DNA from: Kalaharituber pfeilii
Taxonomy: Eukaryota > Ascomycota > Pezizomycetes > Pezizales > Pezizaceae
Assembly: GCA_015179045.1 (NCBI GenBank)
Contig: WHUZ01000001.1
Coordinates: 1,364,001-1,428,000 of the forward strand
Direction of reading: 5' to 3'
DNA length: 64,000 nucleotides
The notes under the pieces were generated by a model. That model worked only from the letters and a program-made list of their open reading frames with translations. It ran no database searches and was not told where the DNA came from. Shown piece by piece: positions 36,729 to 50,231 of this stretch. The stretch's first letter is position 1; the number at the start of each line of letters is the position of its first letter. The translations under genes and the position numbers were made by a program.

Positions 36729-37350
36729 ATGTCCTCCAACGTCGGTCTCTCCACCCCCCGTGGCTCCGGCACCTCCGGCTACGTCCAGCGCAACCTTTCC
36801 CACCTCAAACCCCGATCGAATCCTTACCCTCCTCCAAAAGACCTTGAGCACTCCCGTCAGCGTCTCCGCCAACCCGACAAAGATATCCTTACCCACGAAA
36901 AGAAGCGAGATATTGAAGTCAAGTGCGTCGAGCTCCGGGACAAGCTGGAAGAGGAGGGCGTAGATGAGGAGGAAATTGAAGAGAAGGTCAGCGAATTGAG
37001 GAAGAAATTATTAGCGGAGCTAGAAGCTGGAGGAGGTGCTAGAGGAAGTGGAAAGAAAGCGTTGAAATCACACCAGATACATGAATTGGCCGTGGCAAAA
37101 ATGGGTATGTTCTGTCTCTATCCATTCGGGCGCATGCTGGCATTGGTCTTTAAGGAGGGGAAGGAAAGAAGGATAGTCACAATAGTGCTGACTTTACAAT
37201 TTACACACAGCACAAAACGCAAGAATGGAAAAAGCTCTTGGAATTTCTCCAGATTATGAGGAAGGAAGTCACTGGCAAAAACAAGCGCAGCGTAAACTCG
37301 AACGCGAGCTCGGAAATTCATCAAAAGACAGTGGCCTGCTCCGAGAATGA
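36729..37350 (+). CDS. CWC21: Pre-mRNA splicing factor Cwc21
   Basis: Cwc21 (cwf21 domain, related to human SRRM2) is a catalytic-stage spliceosome protein that contacts Prp8 and Snu114. Two exons (36729-37104 and 37211-37350) give 171 residues. It starts MSSNVGLSTPRGSGTSGYVQ, the conserved SRRM2-like N terminus. The cwf21 helices follow (HEKKRDIEVKCVELRDKLEE, VDEEEIEEKVSELRKKLL). The second exon reads MEKALGISPDYEEGSHWQ, a conserved segment following the cwf21 domain. A Met six codons upstream (36711) is less likely as start. SRRM2's long RS region is absent, as in other fungi. Confidence 0.92.
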
Positions 37351-37780
37351 GAAACCCTTGCATCTCTCTCAGGTCCTTTTGCCTTAGTTCTGCCCACTTT
37401 ACTTCATCTTACAATTCTACTAACATGATTGCATTTCATATACTATGTCCTTTCTGAATATTCACTTACTTTAACTTTGTTTTGAGCGAAAAACTCGGCA
37501 TCGGAGTTGGTTGGGTTATGGTGTGATAATTTGTAACTTTAACTTTAACGAGAATGGGATCTCATTGATTTTGTTATTAATACCAGTGTTCAAACCGGAA
37601 ACATTGCAAAGATGATACCCGCCTTTTGTATAGAGAAACAATCATACTATGAGAAAAGCAACATTTTACCATTAGAAATATACTTCCAGAACATAATCAT
37701 AATTCACCCCTTTCTAGTACCGATATCCCAGGGTTGCGCTGACGCATCTTAACACATAGCTCCCATCTTGCGCTGTACAT
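37351..37780. other. Convergent intergenic region CWC21/LAA1
   Basis: About 430 bases of AT-rich sequence, presumably the two 3' UTRs. No gene is seen. Confidence 0.45.
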
Positions 37781-40700
37781 TTACACTCCGAAATTCATCT
37801 TTAGCGCTATACTTGGTGCGCCCCGCTGCTGCTTCACCGTCTCCTCTCCGGTCTGGCCTCCACTTGCTCCAGCCCGCAGCACATCTTCCATGAAACCCCG
37901 CTGGGGCCCTTCCATACCCGCAACAACCTTCTTAAATACCGCCTGATTCACTCCAACTAGCTCTAGCAGTCTTTGAGAAGTCTCCTTGTACAGTGATTTG
38001 CTGGACGACGCTCTTGCCAATAACGTAGGCACAATCAAAGCCATACCAACCACTATCTGCTCCCCAACCAATGTTCCTATAAATGTCGTGAGTAGGAGGC
38101 AGACTGCAGACTGCACCTGTGTTCTGTCTGCGTTGCTTTCATCCAAATTTGTAGTTACGAAAGTAATAAGTCTAGGTAAGAAATACTTGACAATCTCCTG
38201 ATCACATTGTGTTTTTGGAGATGTCATCAACAAGGAGCGGCAGCAATGAATAGCAGTACGGGAGGTATCTCGATCGCTAAAAGCTTCAATGATGTTGTCG
38301 CAGAGGCGGGATATATTATCGTCGCCTGTAGGGATGACATTGACACCAGCCGTGATCACTATGGTAGCGGCAGTGAGGCAGTTTTTTATAGCCGGGATAG
38401 CAAGTTCAGCGGCCTTCAACCTATTTATCCGTTAGTATGAGTGATTGACGCTAACTGTCTTCACATCAATTCATGACCACCTGCACAACCTTGACACTTA
38501 AGAGTAACGAGGGTTTAGTGGAAACATACTTTGCATTATCCAGAATGTTGATGGTATTATTAAAACACCCTCTTACTTGGGTCACCACCAATTCCGCATC
38601 ATTTCCGCCTCCAGTCTTTGTGATAATAGTGAGAAACCGCTTGAAAATAGGAAGTAACCGTGGAACAACATCGGTCTGACACGTTCCTGTTCCTAAAATG
38701 GTTGTAAAAATGTGTAATATAGATGCATACAGATCCATCCGAATCACCGATGGGAAGACCTCGGCGGCATCCACAAGAGCATCAAGGGATACTTTTATCA
38801 AATTGGTGGATTCCTCGGATAAGGTAGTTCGAACTGCACGAACAATAAGTTATGCCTGAATCAATCACCGTGTGGGGGATACACGGTATGACCCACCTGG
38901 AGTTTTTGTGTCAACAAGATTTGGCAAAATACCCGCCAACACTAGTACAATAATTCTGGTTAGCTCGAACAGCTGATCTACATCCTCTGTCAAGCTTTCA
39001 TTCTGGTTTCCTTGACTGTCCGAGCCATTAGTATACATCTGACCATTACACACATTTCAACACTTACCCTGGTTTCGCTCTGTTTCTGGCCGCAGGGTGG
39101 CCGACACACAAGCTTCTTGCAATATCCACGATAGCCAGTTGCACGGAAGCACCCTCTGTCAACACGAGCCTATCCAATAAATCCATCGTTTCTGAGAAAA
39201 CAACTTCCTGATAGACAGCATACCCGCATACATTGGGATGCAATATTTTCTTCAGTGCCAGCAGAATCTCTAGAGTTTGTTCTTTCGTAGCAAGATTATC
39301 TCCAGGCCTACCAACAAGAGCCTCAAACGCTATGCCAAAAAGGACAAAAAAAAATGCCACTGGCTCATCACGATAGTTTATATCATGTTTGATATCTGCG
39401 ATTTCTGGGATTGAAGTAGCCTTGCCGTCGAGTGCATCAAATACAAATTGACTATCTTGCTCAATAAGACTGGCAATAGCATCAACCAGTTTAAGCCATG
39501 ACTCTTGATAGAACTACTCTTCCATCAGTATCCGTCCTCTAGGTACGTCGATCAAATCCTCACCTTGAGTAAAGTTTGACGGTTTAGTGCAGAATACACT
39601 GCGTCAATTGATCCGCTCAAGGAGCTGCCAGTACCACCGGCGTTATTGGAGATTTCTGGCTCAAATCGCAACCTAGCGAAATCACGAAGGGACGCAAGCC
39701 ATAGCGGAGCCAGCGTCGTCACATGAGGCTTTACCACATCCACGAGATAATTTTGCTCTGTCGAAGCTACCTGTAGCTCTGCCCAAGCGGAGAGAACAGA
39801 CATCTTGACCATCACTTGGGCGTTGGAGCTTAGGCTTCTAAGATCTCCAATCACAACAGCATCGGTATCACCTGAAGCTGGTTAGTAGGTAATCTTAGTT
39901 GTGAACATTCTTGACCACGTACTAGAGAACGTCTCGAGTGCTGATATTAGCAGTTTCAGAATGCGACCCATGCGCTCTACGTCCTTCACAATCCCAGTGG
40001 CAATGAAACCACCACACACATTGACTGCTTCGGAAGCTAATTCAGGAGATGAGTCCGCTGCAAATGCTGGTGTCAGAGCTGAGCTAATTTGGGCCTGGTA
40101 CTGCTCAAGTAATGTAGCTTCTGCGAAGTCCGGGTCAGGAGTATGTCCGAATATCTAGTCCATGTCAATATAAGCCTTTTGAAGTAGATAAAGTCGATTA
40201 CCTTCAGAACTTGATCAATTATTCTCAATCCGCACAACCGCAACTCCACTACGTTGGATGTGGACGCTGAAAATGCCATCCTGATGATATCTCCGATTTT
40301 CTCAATAGTCCTACGCTCCGTTATGCATTCCGGATTTGCCACTATCTCTCTCCCTATAATTGAGAGTAGATCGTTCAAACACACCATTGCAAACGTCCGA
40401 ACCTGCCATCTGAGATGCTCTTGCACGCCGGTTTGGGTAGAGGGCTTTTCCCCTGGAGCAACTGCTGCAGCGGCGAAAGATGCAGCTTCCTCATCATTCA
40501 ACTCGATTCCGCCGAATGAAGGTTGGGTGTTGGTAGCCTTTTCCTTCTCCGTCTCACTTTTACGATCAAATGTTTTTGTCATGATTGTCTGACACCTATC
40601 TACCCAGACCCTAGGATCATCAAGAGCAGTCTGCAACACCCAATTCCTGAGAATCTTCTTGATCCCTTCGTGGTTCGGGGATGTGTTGAGCGCTAACCAT

Positions 40701-43700
40701 AAATTGTCTCCCAATCCAGGCTCAGCTAAGGAAACAATCTTGGTTGCATCACCCTTCATGAGCTGGTATAATCCATCAACAGCAACATCCCTAAGTTCCC
40801 AGTGTGGAGACGAAAGCTCCTTTTGTACACGGCGTACATAGCCCAGGATATCCACAAACCCAGCTGCGAATAAGGACATATGCTCCAGACAACGGAGACC
40901 CTCCATAACCACTGTGTGATCTTCCTCCCGCAAGAATTGGCCTATGAGCGTAAGTATGAGACCACGTGCCTTGCTCATATCTTGAAGGTCGGGCCCCAGT
41001 ACTACTATCAAAGTCTGAATGCATCGAGCTGTTATGTTATTTGTGGGTAGTTCTATCTCCAAGTTCGAGTTCGCAATAGAGGACACTTCAATATCGTGTG
41101 TATCAGCTACGTAGAGTCGAGCGAGTATTCCAAGAGTGCTTGTAACATAACCAGAGAACGTTAAACCTGCAGAGTCGATCACCCGTGCCAATGCGTCCAG
41201 TGCCCAAAAATGAACAAAAGGATGTGGATCATTTGCCAGTGACATCAAGATGCCAACAATTGTCTTCAAGTGAAGACCAGCTGCCATACCTCCAACGTAA
41301 GTATGCATGCATCCGAGTGCTACTGCACACCCTGCTCTTGCATGAGGATCCCGGTTGCTAACAATTGTGTCAATCAAGTAATTGATCTCATGGCTAGTGA
41401 AAGAATCGCCACCGACACTACAGAGCCGTCCAACGGCCTCATATGACACATTTCTTACATATGGGTCAGGATGGAGCAGAAAGCCCTTCACGGCGTCAGT
41501 GTTAGTGAACAGAGGAGGACAAGAAAATCCTTACCTGAAGAATTTCCTGGATAATCTTGAGCACCGACGGTGTACCAAGATTAGCAGATGGGATCTTCCC
41601 ATCCATTGTGAGTTTCAAAGCGCCTAAAATAGCCACTGCGACATTCACGGTGATTGCAGCTTTTCTCCCTGGATCCCTGTCTAAGCTTTTAGAGGCCAGG
41701 AATGAAGCTAGTTGCTCTATAATGCTTTCTTGCACCTTGGGTGGTTGTAACGGGAGAAGTAGTGTAAAAAGGTCAATAGCAGAGTTGACAACCGCTGTCG
41801 CAGGAGGTGCTGGGGTTGGATCATTGGTAGTTGGCGAATTATCCGTGATGTAAAGTGCCACAGAATCATGCTCTAATGAACCAAGTACAGGCAAGTGCAA
41901 CTGGAAAGGTTAGACAGACATTCACAAGGGGCATTAAGGATAACTCACAATTTCGTCAATTCTAGCGGCAGGAGATGTCTGTGTCATCCAATGCGACACA
42001 GTTGCCTTTGTGGATCCCTGTATCTCAAATTCAAACGTTCCTATGTCATAGCCCCTAACAAAATCACACACACCATAGCCATAATTGTCTCCAATCTCCC
42101 ACAAGCTTTCGAATGTCCCTGCTGATGAAGCAATCGCTGTGCTGAGGGAAGAGGGAGTGTATTTTTCCGGATCAGCAAAGAAAGTCACTGCAATTGTCAA
42201 TAAATTAGCTTGAAGCGCTTCTGCGTGGCTTAATTTCACAAGCTTATTGTAGCATTGAAGTACACGACGCCTAACCATCAAATCATAGTCTACGAGTTGT
42301 AGAGATGGCAGCAGTCGTTGTGTGACATCGTCGGTAGTTTTCTTAGACGGAAGGGTGTTCAAGAAGAGGGTGGAGTTCTGAAGCATTGCTGAAATCCGTT
42401 TTGATACATCTGTAGTCAACAACTTTGAGTTGAATTCTAGGAATGCAAGAATGGAACCTAGGGCACATTCCCGAACATGGGAAAGGAAGCTAAGCTCTAA
42501 CAAGCTCCTGTCCAAATTGGCATCTTTCGCCAATGGCTTGGGGAGAGCATTTTTCCAAAGGAGAAGAAGCTGTGACAGGTGTATCTTGACAAAATTTGGT
42601 CCCAATGACATTAAACCTCCAATCAAAATCCAGGCTACCTGAATTTGCGTGCTGGAGACCCGCAGGTCATGGTCGCCACTCGATTTTAACAATGAAGTAG
42701 CAAGAGATAAGACCCTCGAAGTAACGTCAACTGATGCATATAAGGGCTGCAGAGGGGCTGTGCTAATGACAGCGGCAAGTCCATTCGCGAATCCAGTACA
42801 TCTGCGGAAATGGTCCGAACTCAAGGATTTTCGAGAGGTTAACTGTGATAACTCTCGATTCACATTATTCATACAGATCGTAATGATTGGAAGTAATTGT
42901 GCAGGTGCTGCCAAAACAAACGTCTTTAAAGCCCACCCTGTAGCAACCTGTACTGTATAGCTTGGGTGCTGGAGAACTTGAAGCAATCCGTCCCGAATTA
43001 CATCTTGGATACTTGTCACCGCTGCTTCCAATGATCTCATTAACGCTGCTGCTGCATGTAAAGCACCTGTCAAAGTATGCTTATGGGGTTCAGGCCTATC
43101 CTTGATCGCTTGCGGGTAGTTTTTAATGATGTCGTTAAAGAGGGTTTTGATAGCATTGAGCTGACCAGTCTCGCCAAGAAGCCTCTCGCCAACAATGTCC
43201 TCAAGAATGATTTTGATGTATTTTCTTGTCATTAAGAGGCGGAAACGGTTAATACCAACAGTAGGGTTTGCGAGAATATCAATGAGAAGGTGGTTCGCGA
43301 CTATACCATAATTAGTTTCCACGACGGTAGGTCCCAGTCTGGTCAGTACTTCAACATAACAGTGCGCAATTCCCGCTCTGAGCCTTGAGGAAACAGAAGC
43401 CCTGATATACTGTGTTGACAGTTGTTTAAGGATTTCCTCTAAAGTAAATGATATGACAGGTGTTTGCTTTTTGGTTGCAGGCGAGCTCGGCACCTCCATT
43501 GGTTCTTCTTCTACTGACGAGATAATTGATGAACGTTTTGGTGCCTTTTTTGCGCCCTTTTTGAGCGCTTTCACAAATGGATTGGGCTCTTCACGGCCAT
43601 GGGCACCTACAAGCGCAGATGCCCAACATGAAGCTGCTGCTCTTCTAACTGTGCTAGCGCCCGACTCCATCGTCTTGAGAACTACTTGAAGTAATTTGTC

Positions 43701-44605
43701 ATAGTCCGTCTGGCTATGGAAGTAGGGCGTATCTCGAACAAGGATTTCCAAGCACTTCAAAGGTCAACACCCAATTCAAAACAGGTAGAACGTGGGAGTC
43801 TGGGAATCTACCTGTAATGCACTACCTTGCACAAGAGTCGCCTTATCTGAGGTTGCAACATTTCGAGCCTGCTTCCAGACATCCCTTGCAATAGCCTCAT
43901 CAGCTGAACCCCCAACTAGCTTGAAGATCTTCCCAAGAGACTTGAATATGGCACTTCGTAGCCCGCAATGCTATCCTCTGCCATCAGCAATTTGGCAGTA
44001 CCTACACACTCATGGTTTCCTTACATTCTGCGCGATCTTGAGCAGCTTAAGCAGAGAATTGCAGGCAGCTGTACTGGTTGGAATTGCCTTAGCTGGTCAG
44101 TTCTTGCACATGATATACTTTGAATCCAGTATTGCACATACACTATCACCGGCGACTTCATAAATTTCTCCCAAGCAGTGAACTGCTGCGCTACATATAG
44201 GCATCTCATCGATCAGCGTCTATATCCTACCTCACAAAGCTCCAATGCCTACTCACTGCCTGCCTTTCAGATCTTTTTCTGTTTTGCCTGTGTTCGTATT
44301 GATTATCCCTAATAACTCGTTCACCGTTTCATGGAGAAGTTTTCTGTCCCCCATTTTGAATATTTGCGCAAAACATCGTCCAATTTGATTCCGTATTACT
44401 CGGGCAGGGGGGGGGTCAACGTCAGTACTCGAAACAGCTCCTTCTTGACGTAGAATTGGTATGCAGATGCGTCGGTTTCATCCAGGCGAAATACAATCTT
44501 CTCGAGGTCGGAAAGAAAGGACATGACAAATATTTCTTGCTGGTCCTCTGGAGTTGCCTGAAGCTTAGCAACGTCGAGAGTCACTGTAGTGACATCGCTA
44601 CTCAT
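37781..44605 (-). CDS. LAA1: Large HEAT-repeat protein, Laa1/HEATR5 family, apparent frameshift
   Basis: HEATR5/Laa1 proteins act with the AP-1 clathrin adaptor in trans-Golgi/endosome traffic. About a dozen exons encode roughly 2,000 residues, the family's usual size, almost wholly HEAT helices. Clear blocks are NQIGRCFAQIFKMGDRKLL near the N terminus, CLEILVRDTPYFHSQTDYDK, VRRAAASCWASALVGAHGRE, PYVRNVSYEAVGRLCSVGGD and DPHPFVHFWALDALARVIDS. Well-supported introns include 43755-43811, 41901-41948 and 41486-41534. The start MSSDVTTVTLDVAKLQ is chosen by length; an upstream ATG exists at 44653. At G9 44407-44415 (C9 in the gene) the frame breaks between RVLTLTPP and ARVIRNQIGR, and ten C residues would restore it. 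Some small N-terminal introns are tentative. Confidence 0.85.
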
Positions 44606-46525
44606 CGTCCCTTGCATCTTTGGTATAGATTCTCCCAGCCTGCCGAATTGCAAATAACAAATAATCTGAATAGAAGCTTGGAGTAGGAGTCAACAGTCTT
44701 GATGATTAGGCGTTGAAAACCGCAGTGAATGTCTTGTTGGAGATAGGTAGACGTTCAACGCTTGGAGCGGCAAAGGAGTAGTGTCTTGTGTGCTCTTGAG
44801 TTATTGGAGTCAGGGTACTGTCTGCGGGTTAGTCGCAAGGTAGATGTACACTAGCCTCAAAGAGCTTAAAATGCGTGCTAACCACATGACTCCCAGGAAC
44901 CTTGTGTGCAAGTGTCCAACCGTCGTCTATTCCCCAGGAGCCTTTGAATCAAAAATGTTTTAATTTTCGCACAATTATGATACTATGCACAGAAGGCGAT
45001 TACTCATTTGCATATAAATATCAGGTCGCTGTGCGGATTAAACAGCCTCTGAGTATTCACATTGTAATAAAATTACGAAGTATTCCTACTCATAGGGAAA
45101 ATCGAATGAGTTGCAGGATTACCCTGAGTCTGTGAATGCCTCAACGAAGAGGAAAAAAGGAACACAAGAAAAGCAGAATATGAAACAGGCTGTTATTTTG
45201 TATCGAACCTTGTTACGGGAAGTCTAGGGGTTATTTCTCCGGCCTCCCTCTCCTGTGGCCACCTATGTTTTCTATCTATGGCAGCGATAGCCCCCGGTGA
45301 CTACCTACCGGAAGTCTCAGGAAAGGACTGAAGAAACACCCGTATGGTTACGAGACTAATGTGCTCACTTCAGTGAATGAACCCCCGTACCAACCAAATT
45401 CCCCATCATACCCCAAGTTGCTTACTTCTATGAGGACAGCACCTCTTGATTTGGAATCGACTTCAAACTTGATAAAGCGTCCCCTGCCGACCATATTATG
45501 GACCTATGATAGTCCATTCGGAAGCTCTCTTACTCGCAAAAGTTGATCCTATGTGAAACACCCCACTCTTTCTTTTTTTTGGGACAGCGCCTCTTGCTTC
45601 GGAATTTAATGGCCCCTTTGCCGACTGCGTTCAAGATCTGGTCCGTCTGGAACCCCCATGTAGGGACCAATAGCATAGCCTGAGCGTGCTTTAGACAAGA
45701 AATCGATCCCTCGTACCCACCAATTGCTTGTTCTTCAAGAGGTCCACCCCTCTTGCTTCGAGATTTACAGCCCAGCGTCGCCAAGCTTTCCTCCGCCGAC
45801 CATGTTAACGACCTGGTTCGTCTGGAGGCCCCCATGTACCCAAAGGCCCTTGAGACTACAATGAAGATGCCATTCGTATAGTTGAACCCTCATAACCAAG
45901 TGTAAGGAATGAAAAACAATAAACTATCGGACAAATTAAAAGAATACAAAATCGAAAAAGATAAGTGCATGGAAGTAGTGGCCCTACCTCCAAGGACTAA
46001 TGTGCATATCGATCCTGGAGGCGACATAGAGGCGACATAGAGGCGGCACGAGAATGCGGTATGATAGGAGAAAGGCAGTTGCAGGGCCATGGACTCCAGG
46101 GCGCTTGAACAAGCCGGCGACTTAGCCGAAGACCCTCTCAGCATAGCATGAAGACAAGCCACTGGAGTTGAGAGCAGGCGTGCTCGAGATCAATGTAAAC
46201 CTTACCTCGCCCAGCCGAATATCGCTTCATTTATCATCCCTAATGTAACTGTGGCGACTCGTGGCAGCACCATGACGCCCTCTGCCGCACCGTGTGACTA
46301 CCACGTGACTAAAAGGGATGAGCGCAGAGCGGGAGAGCGCATCTTAGCACTCGAGACACAAAGTACTTGCATATGCAAGCTGCAAGGCGGCAGCCTAAAC
46401 CGAACCTAACGTACCATGCCGAAACGGCCCCTCTGTCAAGGCATCAAGTTGTCAACTTGACTCGACACCTTCGTTTGCCTCGGTGATCAAATTTGTCGCA
46501 TATCTTTTTTCTCAGTCTATCAGCC
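44606..46525. other. Divergent intergenic region with decayed repeats
   Basis: About 1.9 kb between LAA1 and RMD5. It contains diverged tandem copies at 45379-45840 and a small 12-base repeat (GAGGCGACATAG) near 46018-46041. No gene is seen; the ORFs are short and fall in repeat sequence. Confidence 0.5.
45379..45840. repeat. Three diverged tandem copies, about 150-180 bp
   Basis: Three segments share an ordered set of blocks: a CACCTCTTG/CGCCTCTTGCTTCG-like block, then GCCGACCATGTT-like, then ACCTGGTTCGTCTGGA-like and CCCCCATGTA-like. They fall at about 45379-45525, 45585-45665 and 45715-45840. Identity is only partial, so the array is old. Confidence 0.6.
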
Positions 46526-47766
46526 ATGGACGCCATCCAGAAGGAACATGAACGGCTAGTCAAGAAGTCGAATCTATCAAAGCCAATTTCCACAGTCGAT
46601 AAAATAATCAGCATGCTCACAACCGCCCGCGCACAAATTTCTAATGACCCCACCAGCTCCGCCCTTGTCCTAGCGAAGCTAAATAACCAGCTTCAGACTG
46701 CGGTTTCAACTCTTAATGATGAACAGAAGGACATATACAACGGACTTGGGAAGTACGGCAAGGCTTTGGACAAGAAGTTCAAAGCATCATCGTCCTTTTC
46801 AAGCGCAGAATATGACGCCTTGGCTGGAGAAACTAGTTTGATAAACCGCGCAATAGCAATGCACTTGATTCGAGAAGGCAATTTTGATGTTGCAAGCACA
46901 TTCCTCCACGAAGCAGAGCAGAAAGGGGACCCTCTGGATATCTCCGAAGGCTTAACAAAGGACTTCAAAGACCTTTACGAGATCCTGGATGCTATGAAAG
47001 TCAGAAGGGACTTAGGTCCCGCAATACAGTGGGCACGGAGCAAAGAGGCACAATTAGATGCGAGAGGTAGTAACTTGGAATTCGAACTGTGCCGTCTACA
47101 GTACATTTGGTACTTCATGGGAGAAGGAAAGGGTACTGGAGGAGATAAGCAAGCTTTAGAATATGCCAGGAAAGAGTTTGGAAGATTTCAGGATAAGTAC
47201 CTGCCAGGTGAGCTTTCAGTGGTGAATATAACATAATTGCTTTGCTAATAAACATTTATATTCTACCTCAAGAAATTCAAAAACTCATAACTGCATTTGC
47301 ATTTCTTCCGACGATACATACATCTCCGTATGCCCCACTATTTTTGGACCCTGAGAGAATGTGGTCCGATGTATCCCGCTCCTTCACCAGGGAGTTTTGC
47401 TCCTTGCTTGGGCTTTCTGCAGAGTCACCTCTTTACATAGCCGCAACAGCTGGAGCCATTGCGCTACCTACACTCCTTAAAATGACGAGCATTATGAAAG
47501 AGAAGAAAACAGAATGGAGTTCTGTCAATGAGCTGCCTGTCGAAATTCCGTTGCCACCAAGGTATCAGTTTCATAGTATTTTCGTCTGTCCAGTCAGCAA
47601 GGATCAGACGACAGAGACGAATCCTCCAATGATGCTCCCTTGTGGACATGTCATTGCACACGAGAGCTTGCAAAGGCTGGCCAAGGGCGGGACCCAGGTT
47701 ACTCTAAAATGTCCATACTGTCCCAAGGAATGTACAGCGCAACAGGCGAAGAGGGTCTATCTATGA
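46526..47766 (+). CDS. RMD5: GID/CTLH E3 ligase subunit Rmd5
   Basis: Rmd5/Gid2 is a RING-type catalytic subunit of the GID ubiquitin ligase that degrades gluconeogenic enzymes when glucose returns. Two exons (46526-47207 and 47273-47766) give 391 residues. Order: an N-terminal helical part ([20 protein letters not shown]), a LisH-like segment ([20 protein letters not shown]), a CTLH segment ([20 protein letters not shown] and following), then the degenerate RING ([42 protein letters not shown]). The exon join reads KYLPG then [11 protein letters not shown]. The protein is complete and of normal length. Confidence 0.93.
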
Positions 47767-48756
47767 CATCGGATACAGCAAATTGTGGTCCGCTCAGATT
47801 CTTTGGAACAATTCGTGCGGGTAAAAGAAGAGAGGAGCATAAATGAGATGAAAGCTGACGTTGATGGGCAGCTTTCATAAATAGAGGTACGGATACTGTA
47901 TCGTTATGAGAAGCATACCTACTACGCTCGAGGCCAGGTGATAAACCGGTTATAATTCTATTGTTGTTGCATATTGTTACACTTATCTGTCCACTAATCC
48001 TTCTGCAAGAGTGTGACAACGCTTTGATGTAATGGCTGATCATTCAAGATATGGTCCGTTGGTCGTTGTTTGAACCATTCTATTCGTGTTACGTTTCTTT
48101 CATACGGCGTTTTTCTTTTTTCTTTTTCTTTTCTTTTCTTTTTTTTTTTTGTTTTTTGTAAGCCTTTTCCTATTGAACATCTACATCATTATTTTCTTCT
48201 CTCGATAATTTCCTTAATTTTGATCGATCGTGCTCCCTTCTCCATTTATTACCTGAATCTACTCCACTATTTCTTCTTCCTGCCCTTGGTGGATTTTGCC
48301 CTGTTCATATACTTTTATCGTGGCCAATTGCACTTGTAGGGAATGTAAGTTAAAATAATTGAAGCTGGCAGTCTTGAGACCTGGTGTGCACTATATATCA
48401 TGAAATTATTTACTACATGTCATGCCTCGTATTCATCTTGAAATGGACCAGACTTCTTGAGTATCTTGAATATCTTGAGCTTACTCCCAGCCTTGGGGGG
48501 CTACAATCTCGAACTAGATTACCGCTTACATTATTTCTAATAGCTTGATTAGCTTGATTGCTTGAAATTAACTATTTTATATCTCCACCGTGTAAGTTAT
48601 ATATGACAATACTCACCACCCACTATTCACGCCCAAGTCTAGTCTCGTAACCAGGCCCAAATCAACTTTTTCAGATATAAAATTGAACACAAACAAACCT
48701 TGCGAGAAAGACATTAGAATGATACATTATAATCGGCTCTCCATCCGCCTCCTCGT
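47767..48756. other. Convergent intergenic region with T-rich tract
   Basis: About 990 bases between converging RMD5 and eIF3i. A TTTTC-type pyrimidine tract and T-run lie at about 48111-48156. No gene is seen. Confidence 0.45.
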
Positions 48757-50231
48757 CTACGACTGCCTCAAAGCCATCTTCTCCACCTCATACATGAAAT
48801 CGAAGTAGGGTTTATCAAAATGGTGGACACGGACGTAGCCGTCTTCCCCGCCGGATGCATAACCAATTCCTTTCGGGTGACATGCAACCTATGTAGTAGA
48901 ATTGTTAGTATGCCATCTATTTTAAAACGTAGTTTGCAGCGAAATGTCAATTTCCAATCCTCAAAGTTGAAAGCAGGGAGCACATACTGTGTTCAACGGT
49001 CCGAAATGACCCTAGATACCTTCAGTTAGTGCATCAAGGTGTACAAATATAATTGGGACGAAATAATAAGCACTCTACCTTCACCCTCCCTATTTCCGTC
49101 TCAAAGATTTTATGGTAGAATCTTGCTTCAAACTTGCCCTGGCGTTGTGAAGTAGTTGTGACATCCCTTGCTTCTTGACCACCACCAAGGATAATAAAGT
49201 CTTTCTTTGCAGTAATACAGGCAGTATTTAGTGGGGTATCGGTAACATATGTCTTAAGAACCTTGAGATTGTCCACTGCTAGAATTTTTGCTGTCTTATC
49301 CTTGCATGCGGTAATGAAATAAGTTCGGTCTGGTGCCATTTGCATGTCGGCTATGAGGAAGTCAGGTTCATGAGCTTGCACATCCTGAATAAGCTCTCCG
49401 GTCTAGGAAAATGTAAGCTACTAGTTTTTTAGGCCGCAACGATGTTTACTACCTTGCCATCATATTGACTAACTGTTCCATCCTCATGCCCAGTGATAAT
49501 GTACTTATTCAGGTACGACCATGCAGCTACCGTGGCCTTACTCTCCCTCATTGTAATGGTGAACAATGGTTCATTTGCTTGCGGCGCCTCTGGATCGGGA
49601 TTAACAGGGAAAACTACAACTGTACCAAGATGACCCATTCTCATCTCGGTGACAGCTAGGAGTAAAGTTCCATCCTCGCTGAACTCAACCCTTTTAACCG
49701 CAGTAGGAAAGTCCCATGTCTTCAGACACTTTCCAGTTCGTACTTCCCATAATCGGAGTGTGTTATCGGCGGCTCCAGTAGCCAGAAGAGTTGTAGTATG
49801 ATCCACATCAACAGTCCATAGGGCACCCTGATGTCCTTGATATGTCCCTAGCCGCTCTCCGTTCACTAAAGCAATTTCAGCACTATGGGCTGGAGCGCCA
49901 TAGCAGATGGGAGTGGATACTGACCCGAAAACCAGGCGCAAACGACATGATCCTTAGCTGTTGAGAATAACAGATCACCTATCCCGAGGCATTAGCTTGC
50001 TGGCACTTGTCAAGCAGTGCGACCTTGGAGAACCGTACCATCGTTATTATATCTGAATTGCGGAGTATATTAGACATGGACGATGCACCGATTAGCTAGA
50101 AGACATACTTGATTTGTGTTATACTACGCTCCTGTAAGGGTTGTCAGTTCTCCATCCGCACTTGAGTTGAGTCGGAGAATCATGGAGGAGGGGCAATATC
50201 GTACATGTCCCTGCAGTAATATTGGCCTCAT
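48757..50231 (-). CDS. TIF34: Translation initiation factor eIF3 subunit I
   Basis: WD40 propeller of eIF3, which joins the 40S ribosome with eIF2 and eIF5. Eight exons, read on the minus strand: 50231-50205, 50131-50109, 50052-50039, 49978-49925, 49865-49453, 49402-49079, 49011-48988 and 48888-48757. They sum to 336 residues with no frame break. The start is MRPILLQGH then [20 protein letters not shown] motifs include [35 protein letters not shown] and the conserved end [20 protein letters not shown]. Exons 2 and 3 are micro-exons of 23 and 14 bases. It diverges from VMA22 with about 600 bases between starts. Confidence 0.94.
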
